Positions 18,870-26,203 of a stretch of 64,000 bases of DNA are shown here, in pieces. The stretch covers positions 54,488-118,487 of the forward strand of contig VXOR01000097.1 in the NCBI GenBank assembly GCA_009840005.1, written 5' to 3'. The notes below the pieces were generated by a model. The model searched no databases. It saw only the letters and a program-made list of their open reading frames with translations, and was not told the origin of the DNA. The position numbers and the translations under genes are program-made. Source of the stretch: Gemmatimonadota bacterium (lineage in GTDB: Bacteria; Latescibacterota; UBA2968; UBA8231). The number at the start of each line of letters is the position of its first letter. The stretch's first letter is position 1.

Positions 18870-19258
18870 TAGCGAATCATCGCGTCTATGGGCGCGGCTC
18901 CAGCGATCCTCAGCACTAGGCCGTTGGGTACGCACGCGGTCACATCTCCGGTCCATTGCATCCAACCCGGCCGCATGCAGATTTTGTGGACGCAGGGAGC
19001 GGAAATCACGCGCACACCCTTGGGGCCGATCTCGATATGGCTCACTCCCAGAGGTCCCACAACCGGCAAGACCCCGTAGTTGGAGAGGGCATGTGTGGCG
19101 GGTGCGGCTCCCACCAACTCGACGATGAGCACGTCGCCGGCTTCGGTCGTATAGCGGCCATAGAGTACCAGCCCGATCACACTCAAGCCCACCACGAGCG
19201 CGAGAATCTTATCCGCTCGCGTCAGCGCCGGTGCGTTTTCGGTATTTAGCCGCCACAT
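18869..19258 (-). CDS. NusG domain II-containing membrane-anchored protein
   Basis: 129 residues with one N-terminal membrane segment (about 18-36) and an exported beta-rich domain. The motif VRVISAPCVHKICMRPGW followed by VTACVPNGLVLRI is diagnostic of the NusG_II (DUF1312) family, including its three cysteines. Function is unknown. The gene is translationally coupled to the Gx transporter through a TAATG overlap and is the first gene of the minus-strand run, divergent from the rel gene. Confidence 0.85.
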   Translation of the reverse strand: MWRLNTENAPALTRADKILALVVGLSVIGLVLYGRYTTEAGDVLIVELVGAAPATHALSNYGVLPVVGPLGVSHIEIGPKGVRVISAPCVHKICMRPGWMQWTGDVTACVPNGLVLRIAGAAPIDAMIR

Positions 19259-19338
19259 CCTGCGTCCTTTTTTCTGCCCATTTTAATTTAACTTCTACTG
19301 TGCGCGCAAACGAGCGCGGAACTTCTGCTTGTATGTAC

Positions 19339-19368
19339 TTGTTTTTTTTTTATATGCTTGTTTATATT
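19339..19368 (+). promoter_or_regulatory. Possible rel promoter
   Basis: TTGTTT (19339-19344) and TATATT (19363-19368) are 18 bp apart, upstream of the rel start. A run of ten T residues (19342-19351) lies in the spacer and could allow length variation. The match is modest. Confidence 0.35.
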
Positions 19369-19396
19369 GACGGGCGCGTAGATAGTGAAAGATCCC

Positions 19397-21586
19397 ATGA
19401 CCGAAACCTCTCCTATACATCTTTCGGCCCCTCCTAATAACTCCGAGGACGAGATCGTCAAGCTGGCGGGCGACGACGAGCGGCTGGAAATGCTGCTGAC
19501 CGCGGTAAACCACTACAACGACCAAGCCGATTTCGCGCTAATCGACCGCGCCTACCACTTCGCCAAGGAGCATCACAAGGGACAGATCCGCAAGTCTGGC
19601 GAACCGTTCATAGCTCACTGCGTCGAAGTGGCTCGGCTTCTCGCTCAGCTAGGCTTGGATCACACCACGGTTGCAGCCGGGCTTTTGCACGATGTCATCG
19701 AAGATACACCGGCCACGTATGAGGAGGTCACCGAGCAATTTGGCGACAAGATTGCCGAACTGATTGCCGGGGTTACCAAAATCGATCAGATAACCTACGA
19801 AAGCCGCGAGGTGCGCCAAGCCGAGACCTATCGTAAGATGCTGCTCTCCACGGTCAAGGACATCCGCGTCATACTCATCAAGCTGGCCGACCGTCTGCAC
19901 AACATGCGCACGCTCCAATACCTAAGCCCCGAATCCCGAGAGCGGACCGCGAGCGAAACGCTCGAAGTGTACGCGCCGCTGGCTTACCGCTTTGGGTTGG
20001 CGCGGATCCGCTGGCAGTTAGAGGACCAAAGCCTCAAGTTCCTCGAACCCAAAATTTACCAAGAGCTGCGCGAAAGCGTGGCCATGACGCGCCAAGAGCG
20101 CGAAGACTACATAAAAGAATTCAAGATTCCAATTGAGGAGTGCCTGCACGACAATGGCATTAAAGCCGAATTTACGAGCCGCGCCAAGAACTTCTACAGC
20201 ATCTACAATAAGATGAAGGCGCGAGGTAAGCCATTTGAGGAAATCTACGACCTGCTAGCCATGCGCATCATCACGGGCACCGAGCGCGAATGCTATCAAA
20301 TCCTCGGTCTAGTTCACGACATTTACAAAGCTATTCCCGGACGCATCAAAGACTATATATCGACTCCCAAGAGCAACATGTACCAGTCGCTGCACACGTC
20401 GGTGATCGGCCCCAAAGGCCAATACGTCGAAGTGCAAATTCGCACCCCGCAGATGCACCACACGGCTGAAATCGGCATTGCCGCCCATTGGCGCTACAAG
20501 TCCAACGACACGGGTCCCAGCGATTTAAACCAACACATGAGTTGGCTGCACCAAGTTATCGACTGGCAACAAGAGGCTAGGGACCCGGGCGAATTCATGG
20601 AAAACCTGAAGACCGAGCTCGCGTCTCAGGACGAGATATTCGTCTTCACGCCCAAAGGCCACCTACATCAGTTGCCCAAGGGAGCCACGCCGGTCGACTT
20701 CGCCTTTTCCATCCACACCGACATTGGGATACACTGCGCGACGGCCAAAGTAAATGATCGAGTTGTACCACTAAGCGCGACTTTGAATAGCGGCGAAACT
20801 GTGGAGATCGTCACGGCACCCCAGCAAAAACCAAAACTCGCTTGGCTGGACCAAGTCAAGACCGCCAAGGCTCGCCAAGCCATTCGCCGTTGGCTACGGG
20901 AGGAGCAATACGACCACAACGTGCGCCTTGGCAAGGAGGCGCTCGACAGGGAGCTAAAGCTCAATCGGACCGCCGACCCACCCGACCTTGATGCCGTGGC
21001 TAAGGAGTTTGGGCTCAGGGCCGCCGAGCACCTCTACGCGGCCCTTGGCAACGGAGACCTGTCAATCGGCAAAGTCATCGGCAGAATAGCCCCGCCCACG
21101 CCCATGCGGCGCGTGCTCCATCTCCAAGATCGCAGAGATATTCGCATCCAAGGGATGCAAAACCTGATGATCCACTTTGGCAAGTGCTGTGGTCCCATCC
21201 CGGGCGACGAGATCGTCGGCTTAGTTACCCGCGGCCGCGGCGTTACGGTCCACCGCACCGACTGCCCCAACATCGGCCGGATTTCCGCCGAGCCAGACCG
21301 CCTGCTCACGGTTGATTGGGAGTTGGAAGATGAATCGATCTTTACCGTTCATCTGCGCACTCGTAGCTGGGACCGCACGTACTTGCTGGCGGACATTTCG
21401 AAGGCGATCAGCGACGCTGGCTCCAACATCCGCGACTCCACTACCAGCACCGATGGCCATATCGCCGAACAGGACTTCTGGATCGATGTTGCCGACAACG
21501 AGCAACTGCGCCAAGCTATAGACCAAATCGAGCAGATCGAGGGCGTTTTGAAAGTGCTGCGCGTGGATGAGCCGGCAAACAGTTAG
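19397..21586 (+). CDS. rel: Bifunctional (p)ppGpp synthetase/hydrolase
   Basis: 729 residues from ATG 19397; an in-frame GTG at 19385 is an alternative. The HD hydrolase domain is intact (LLHDVIEDT near residue 95). The synthetase domain carries PGRIKDYI near 314; the RxKD form is the one known from bifunctional Rel/SpoT enzymes rather than synthetase-only RelA. TGS follows at about 380-440 (FVFTPKGHLHQLPKGATPVD), with ACT at the C-terminus (about 650-725). It makes and degrades the stringent-response alarmone in the cytoplasm. It is the only long Rel seen here. hisC begins two bases after its stop. Confidence 0.95.
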   Translation: MTETSPIHLSAPPNNSEDEIVKLAGDDERLEMLLTAVNHYNDQADFALIDRAYHFAKEHHKGQIRKSGEPFIAHCVEVARLLAQLGLDHTTVAAGLLHDVIEDTPATYEEVTEQFGDKIAELIAGVTKIDQITYESREVRQAETYRKMLLSTVKDIRVILIKLADRLHNMRTLQYLSPESRERTASETLEVYAPLAYRFGLARIRWQLEDQSLKFLEPKIYQELRESVAMTRQEREDYIKEFKIPIEECLHDNGIKAEFTSRAKNFYSIYNKMKARGKPFEEIYDLLAMRIITGTERECYQILGLVHDIYKAIPGRIKDYISTPKSNMYQSLHTSVIGPKGQYVEVQIRTPQMHHTAEIGIAAHWRYKSNDTGPSDLNQHMSWLHQVIDWQQEARDPGEFMENLKTELASQDEIFVFTPKGHLHQLPKGATPVDFAFSIHTDIGIHCATAKVNDRVVPLSATLNSGETVEIVTAPQQKPKLAWLDQVKTAKARQAIRRWLREEQYDHNVRLGKEALDRELKLNRTADPPDLDAVAKEFGLRAAEHLYAALGNGDLSIGKVIGRIAPPTPMRRVLHLQDRRDIRIQGMQNLMIHFGKCCGPIPGDEIVGLVTRGRGVTVHRTDCPNIGRISAEPDRLLTVDWELEDESIFTVHLRTRSWDRTYLLADISKAISDAGSNIRDSTTSTDGHIAEQDFWIDVADNEQLRQAIDQIEQIEGVLKVLRVDEPANS

Positions 21587-21588
21587 TC

Positions 21589-22653
21589 GTGTCGGACCTG
21601 TTCCGCCCCAACATCGCCCGCCTGCGTGGGTACGTCCCCGGGGAACAGCCCCGCGAAAAGGGCTATATCAAGCTCAATACCAACGAAAATCCCTACCCGC
21701 CTTCCCCCGTAGTGCTGGCGCGGCTGCGCGATGCGTGCGCGGCTGATCTGCGTCTCTATCCCGATCCAGACGCTTGGGCCTTGCGCCGCAAATTGGGCGA
21801 GGTGTTCGCCATTGCCCCCCAGCAGATTATGGTCGGCAACGGCTCGGACGAGCTGCTCAACGTCATCATCCGCAGCTTTGCCGGCGAGGGCGACAAAATC
21901 GCCTACCCCCATCCCACCTACGGCTACTACAAGCCGCTGATCGATATTCAAGGAGCGGAGGCGGTTCCGGTCGAGTTCGGCGAGGATTTCTCCCTGCCTG
22001 AGGGCCTAGCCGTTCCCAGGGCCCGCATCACCTTTCTCGCCAATCCCAACGCGCCCTCGGGCACCCTCGTACCCTACGACGAGGTTGCAGCACTCTGTGC
22101 GCGGGTTGACGGCGTCTTGGTCGTGGATGAAGCGTATGTCGATTTTTCGCAGGGCGGCTGCATTCGGCTCATCGAGGAGCACCCCAACGCCATTGTCGTG
22201 CGCACCATGTCCAAATCTTTTTCCCTCGCCGGTATGCGCATTGGTTTTGCCTTTGCCCCAGTCGCGCTGATCGAGGGGATGTGGAAGGTCAAGGACCACT
22301 ACAATCTCAATCGGCTGAGCTTGGTGGCTGCCGAGGCGGCCCTAGAGGATATAGACGCGATGCGCACAAACGCCGCTCGCGTCTGCGCAACGCGCACGCG
22401 CCTGTGTGCTGGGCTGCGGACGTTGGGTTTTTACGTGTGGGATTCGCAGGCGAATTTCGTGCTCGCTAGGCTCGGCGAGCGCTGGGCCAATAACACCGCT
22501 GCCGAACTCTACGCGGAACTCAAGGAACGCCGGATCTTGGTGCGCTACTTTGCTTCGCCGCCGCGTTTGGCCGATTGCCTGCGTATCTCGGTGGGTACGG
22601 ACGAGGAGATCGCCGCGTTGCTGGCGACCCTAAAGGAGCTATCACCCGTTTAA
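21589..22653 (+). CDS. hisC: Histidinol-phosphate aminotransferase
   Basis: 354 residues, GTG start two bases after the rel stop, implying cotranscription. A fold-type I PLP enzyme: LNTNENPYPPSP near residue 30, NPNAPSG near 152, and the PLP lysine in SKSFSLAGMR near residue 208. It converts imidazole-acetol phosphate and glutamate to histidinol phosphate in histidine synthesis; related enzymes also act on aromatic amino acids. No other his gene is in the window. Its last 12 bp overlap the convergent glycosyltransferase gene. Confidence 0.9.
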   Translation: MSDLFRPNIARLRGYVPGEQPREKGYIKLNTNENPYPPSPVVLARLRDACAADLRLYPDPDAWALRRKLGEVFAIAPQQIMVGNGSDELLNVIIRSFAGEGDKIAYPHPTYGYYKPLIDIQGAEAVPVEFGEDFSLPEGLAVPRARITFLANPNAPSGTLVPYDEVAALCARVDGVLVVDEAYVDFSQGGCIRLIEEHPNAIVVRTMSKSFSLAGMRIGFAFAPVALIEGMWKVKDHYNLNRLSLVAAEAALEDIDAMRTNAARVCATRTRLCAGLRTLGFYVWDSQANFVLARLGERWANNTAAELYAELKERRILVRYFASPPRLADCLRISVGTDEEIAALLATLKELSPV

Positions 22654-23610
22654 GCGCTCGGCAATGCGCGGGGTGCGTCCGCCGCGCTGGTGCATGCTGG
22701 CGATCATGTCTCCTAAGAAGCCGATGGAAAAGCACTGAATGCCGACGATGATCAGCAGAATGCCCAGCATGAGCAGGGGATGGCGATTTTGGATGTTGCC
22801 GTGCTCGTAGCGCAGCAAGGCCACATAGGCGCAGATGACCGATCCGCAAAGCGTGGAGATGAGCCCTAAGCTGCCGAAGACGTGCATGGGCATGGTCATA
22901 AAGCGCACGACAAAGGTCACGGTCAGCAGGTCCAAAAATCCGTTTAGCAGCCGCTTGATCCCGAATTTGGAATGGCCGAAGCGGCGGGGATGATGTTGCA
23001 CCGGGATCTCGCCGACTCGATAGCCCATCCAGTGGGCCACGGCGGGCAAAAACCGATACAATTCTCCGTATAGATACGGCAGTGCATCTTCGGCTACCTC
23101 GCGCCGATACGCCTTGAGGCCACAGTTGAAATCGCGCAGGCGCACCCCAGAGACCAGCGAGGTGACCCAATTGAATAAGCGGGAGGGGAGGGTTTTACTC
23201 AAAGGGTCGCGGCGCTTGGCCTTCCAGCCCGAGATTAAGTCGTAATCGCGGTTTAGCTCGTCCAGCAGCCGGGGGATTTCGCGGGGATCGTCTTGCAGGT
23301 CGGCGTCCATGGTGACGATGACTTGGCCGTGCGCCTGCTTGAAGCCAGCGGCGAGGGCCGCGGCCTTGCGGTAGTTGCGGCGGAAGCGCAAGGCGCACAC
23401 CTGTGGATGCTGTTTGGCCAACTCTCCCAAGACGGCAAACGAGCCGTCTGTGCTCCCATCGTCCACGAAAATGGCCTCCCAAGACCATTCCGCGGTCGCC
23501 AGAGCACTATTGATCTGGACCCATAGATGAGGCAGGCTTTCCTCTTCGTTAAAAACGGGAATGACGAGGGACAGAAAAATCTCCCCTGCCGCTTCTTTTT
23601 TTTGGCCCAT
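22642..23610 (-). CDS. Polyprenyl-phosphate glycosyltransferase (GT2, DPM/ArnC/GtrB type)
   Basis: 322 residues from ATG 23610, preceded by GAGGAG at good spacing; a 100-residue upstream in-frame extension is not credible. The GT2 core has SLVIPVFNEEESL, VDDGSTDGS and MDADLQDDP, followed by two C-terminal membrane helices. Such enzymes transfer a sugar from a nucleotide donor to undecaprenyl or dolichyl phosphate at the inner membrane. The donor sugar cannot be told from sequence. The gene is divergent from mpl and overlaps the hisC end by 12 bp. Confidence 0.9.
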   Translation of the reverse strand: MGQKKEAAGEIFLSLVIPVFNEEESLPHLWVQINSALATAEWSWEAIFVDDGSTDGSFAVLGELAKQHPQVCALRFRRNYRKAAALAAGFKQAHGQVIVTMDADLQDDPREIPRLLDELNRDYDLISGWKAKRRDPLSKTLPSRLFNWVTSLVSGVRLRDFNCGLKAYRREVAEDALPYLYGELYRFLPAVAHWMGYRVGEIPVQHHPRRFGHSKFGIKRLLNGFLDLLTVTFVVRFMTMPMHVFGSLGLISTLCGSVICAYVALLRYEHGNIQNRHPLLMLGILLIIVGIQCFSIGFLGDMIASMHQRGGRTPRIAERLNG

Positions 23611-23686
23611 AGTCTCCTCTCTTGCAAGCAAGTGCCCCCACAATAAAACAATCGACGATTGCCGCGCACAAACCGGCCTATTACCC

Positions 23687-23716
23687 TTGACACCTGAATC
23701 GCCCCAACGGTATATA
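23687..23716 (+). promoter_or_regulatory. mpl promoter, probably leaderless
   Basis: Consensus -35 TTGACA (23687-23692), an 18-bp spacer, and -10 TATATA (23711-23716). Only five bases separate the -10 from the mpl ATG at 23722, so the transcript should start on or next to the start codon. The 13-mer CTTGACACCTGAA at 23686-23698 is repeated exactly in the recA promoter. Confidence 0.65.
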
Positions 23717-23721
23717 CGGTC

Positions 23722-25149
23722 ATGCAGCTTCCCTTGGGTTCCCACGTTCATCTGATCGCCGCTTGCGGCACGGCCATGGGGTCTTTGGCCGGTATGCTGC
23801 GCGAACAGGGGTATCGCGTCACCGGGTCGGACAGCCGCGTCTATCCGCCGATGAGCACCATGCTTGAGGATTTGGGGATCGACGTGCGGGCCGGCTTCTC
23901 GGCGGATCACCTAGTGCCAGCGCCGGATTTGGTCGTCATTGGCAACGCAATCTCGCGTGGCAATCCAGAGGCCGAGGCCGTACTCTCGCGCCGGATCCCG
24001 TATCTGTCGCTGCCGGAAGTACTGCGCGATTTCTTCATTCGCGGCAAGCGCTCGGTAGTGGTAACCGGAACCCACGGCAAAACTACCACTACCGCGCTCA
24101 TCGCCCATCTCTTCACCGCTTGCCACTTGGATCCTTCCTTTCTCGTCGCCGGGGTGCCGCAAAACTTCGACCGTTCCTACCGGCTCGGTCAAGGCGCGCA
24201 CTTCATCGTCGAAGGCGACGAATACGACAGCGCCTTTTTTGCCAAGTGGGCGAAGTTTTTCTACTACCTACCCGATGTGCTAATCGTCAACAACATTGAA
24301 TTCGACCACGCCGACATCTACCAAGATCTTGCCGAAATCGTCAAAGCCTTCCGTCAGCTCGTCAACATGGTGCCGCAAAATGGTTTGATTCTAGCCAATG
24401 GCACTGACCCCAGTATCGCCGAACTCCTTCCCAGCGCATCGGCACCGGTGGAGACCTTTGGCCTCGAAGAGGGCGCGTTTTGGCGCGCTACCAATCTCCA
24501 GGCCAGTGCCGAGGGCACGCGCTTTACCTTGTGCCGGGCAGGGCGCGAAGTAGGGGTTTTCGACTTGCCGCTGAGCGGTGATTACAACGTCTGCAATGCG
24601 CTCGCCAGCTTGGCCGCTGGTTTCCACGCTGGTCTGACTGCCGATGACCTACGCGCGGCCCTAGCCAGCTTTGCTGGCGTCAAACGCCGACAAGAGCAGA
24701 TTGGCCTGATTGACGACGTTCTTCTCATCGACGACTTCGCCCACCATCCCACTGCGGTCACTCACACTCTAGAGGGCCTGCGCCGGTCCCATCCCGGCCG
24801 CAGGCTCATCGCGGTTTTTGAACCGGCCAGCGCAACCAACGCCCGCGCTATCTTTGAGGATCGCTATGTCGAGGCATTTGCCTTGGCCGACGCGTTCGTC
24901 GCAACCGCGGTCCCCCGTCCCGAACGCGCCCGGGAGGACGAGCCGTTCTCACCTGAGCGTTTAGTGGTGCGTCTCCGCGCCACCGGCAAGCCAGCGCATT
25001 ACCTGCCCGACGCCGAATCGATGGCCGATTTTTTAGCTGTGGAAACCCGCCCAAGCGATTTGGTGGTTTTTATGAGCAATGGCGGTTTCGGCGGCTTGCA
25101 ACAGAAGCTGTGCGCGGCACTCACAGCCCGTGAGTCCTGTATCGACTAG
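23722..25149 (+). CDS. mpl: UDP-MurNAc:L-Ala-gamma-D-Glu-mDAP ligase, Mpl
   Basis: 475 residues, a Mur-ligase-family protein. The N-terminal Rossmann-like segment (HLIAACGTAMGSLAGML) and order fit Mpl rather than MurC. The ATP loop GTHGKTTTTALI is near residue 116, and the DDFAHHP motif near 335 starts the C-terminal region. Mpl rejoins the recycled murein tripeptide to UDP-MurNAc in the cytoplasm, implying diaminopimelate-type peptidoglycan and wall recycling. That agrees with NamZ and DacA elsewhere in the window. No ribosome binding site is visible and the promoter lies immediately upstream. Confidence 0.92.
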   Translation: MQLPLGSHVHLIAACGTAMGSLAGMLREQGYRVTGSDSRVYPPMSTMLEDLGIDVRAGFSADHLVPAPDLVVIGNAISRGNPEAEAVLSRRIPYLSLPEVLRDFFIRGKRSVVVTGTHGKTTTTALIAHLFTACHLDPSFLVAGVPQNFDRSYRLGQGAHFIVEGDEYDSAFFAKWAKFFYYLPDVLIVNNIEFDHADIYQDLAEIVKAFRQLVNMVPQNGLILANGTDPSIAELLPSASAPVETFGLEEGAFWRATNLQASAEGTRFTLCRAGREVGVFDLPLSGDYNVCNALASLAAGFHAGLTADDLRAALASFAGVKRRQEQIGLIDDVLLIDDFAHHPTAVTHTLEGLRRSHPGRRLIAVFEPASATNARAIFEDRYVEAFALADAFVATAVPRPERAREDEPFSPERLVVRLRATGKPAHYLPDAESMADFLAVETRPSDLVVFMSNGGFGGLQQKLCAALTARESCID

Positions 25150-25277
25150 GTGTCAGAACTGTTGCCGAATAGACGCACTGAGTACGGTTAATACGCGCAG
25201 TGTGAATTTTGTATTTGTATATTTTACAATATGTTATAGAAATAAGAAAATATAGGCACGCATATTGCATTAAGCGC

Positions 25278-25291
25278 ATGGCAATTGCCAT
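25278..25291. promoter_or_regulatory. Perfect 14-bp palindrome, candidate operator
   Basis: ATGGCAATTGCCAT reads identically on both strands and lies 23 bp before the lamin-tail gene start, in an otherwise AT-rich 165-bp gap after mpl. It has no T-tract, so a protein-binding site is likelier than a terminator. Confidence 0.4.
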
Positions 25292-25314
25292 CTCACCTTA
25301 ACCTGGAGGCTGCC

Positions 25315-25989
25315 ATGCGTCCTTTTATTGCCTTTATCTTTCTTGCTCTCGCCGCACCTGTTGCGGCCCAACCCGGCCCGGTCGTCATATCCGAGTTGAT
25401 GTGGTCGGGTAGTACGGCATCCACTGCTGACGAGTGGATCGAACTCTACAATCCCAGCGATGCGGCGATTGATCTGGCCGGCTGGACTTTGATCTACCGC
25501 AGCGGCGACGAGGACAAGGTGATGTTCGTGCTCGACGCTGCGGTGATCCCCGCCGGACAGACTTTTCTCATTGCCAACTACGCCGCCGATCACAAAAACT
25601 CCCTCCTCGCTGTCGAGCCTCAGCACGTTGACGCCGCCGTTTCGCTGCCCAACTCCAAGCTGCTCTTACATCTGTACGACGGCGACCCGCAAGCTGGAGG
25701 CCAGCTCATTGATGTGGCCGACGATGGTCGCGGAGCCCCTTTTGCTGGTGACTCAACCAGCAAAAGGGCCATGGTGCGCATCGCCTTCGACCAGTCCGGC
25801 GATCAGCCCGAAAGCTGGGCAACGGCGACCGAACAAAGCGGCTGGGATGCGGGTGCCAGCGAGTTGGGCACGCCGGGATCCATTCCCGCTTACCTACTCC
25901 CGGATGGGAGCGAAGCGCCCGAGCCCGTCATGGGGACGAACGTTTTACCGATGTCTTGGGCCTTGGTAAAACAGCATTTATATCGATAG
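25315..25989 (+). CDS. Secreted lamin-tail domain (LTD) protein
   Basis: 224 residues from ATG 25315, with GGAGG seven bases upstream. A signal peptide (MRPFIAFIFLALAAPVAAQP) is followed by an LTD beta-sandwich: VVISELMWSG, DEWIELYNPSD, IDLAGWTLIY and LIANYAAD, in the order typical of bacterial LTDs. Residues after about 150 are less conserved. LTDs occur in secreted or surface proteins, often as adhesion or DNA-associated modules. No enzyme domain is present, so the role is unknown. A strong terminator follows. Confidence 0.85.
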   Translation: MRPFIAFIFLALAAPVAAQPGPVVISELMWSGSTASTADEWIELYNPSDAAIDLAGWTLIYRSGDEDKVMFVLDAAVIPAGQTFLIANYAADHKNSLLAVEPQHVDAAVSLPNSKLLLHLYDGDPQAGGQLIDVADDGRGAPFAGDSTSKRAMVRIAFDQSGDQPESWATATEQSGWDAGASELGTPGSIPAYLLPDGSEAPEPVMGTNVLPMSWALVKQHLYR

Positions 25990-26008
25990 CGCAGATTGCA
26001 GAACAAAA

Positions 26009-26037
26009 GGCACCTACTTGCGGGTAGGTGCCTTTTT
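26009..26037 (+). terminator. Terminator of the LTD gene
   Basis: A 9-bp perfect stem, GGCACCTAC/GTAGGTGCC, with a six-base loop followed by TTTTT (26033-26037), 20 bp after the LTD stop codon. Confidence 0.9.
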
Positions 26038-26043
26038 ATTGCT

Positions 26044-26081
26044 AAAAAAAGCCGCGGAAGCTAAGATCGCTTCGCACGGCC
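26044..26081 (-). terminator. Terminator of tRNA-Val(CAC)
   Basis: On the minus strand the arms GCCGTGCGAAGC and GCTTCCGCGGC pair and are followed by seven T residues, about 10 bases past the tRNA CCA end. Confidence 0.8.
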
Positions 26082-26089
26082 TTTAACGA

Positions 26090-26166
26090 TGGTGGGCAAT
26101 CGCAGATTTGAACTGCGGACCTCCGGTATGTGAGACCGGCGCTCTAACCAACTGAGCTAATCGCCC
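26090..26166 (-). tRNA. tRNA-Val(CAC)
   Basis: 77 nt cloverleaf: acceptor GGGCGAT/ATTGCCC (one G.U), D-arm GCTC...GAGC, anticodon stem CCGGT/ACCGG with loop CTCACAT giving anticodon CAC, T-arm CGCAG TTCAAAT CTGCG, discriminator A, encoded CCA. It reads GUG codons. Its body resembles the tRNA-Val(GAC) at 48532. Confidence 0.93.
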
Positions 26167-26203
26167 AAGAGCGTTTTTAAATTAGCCTCCAATGGCTACT
26201 GAG

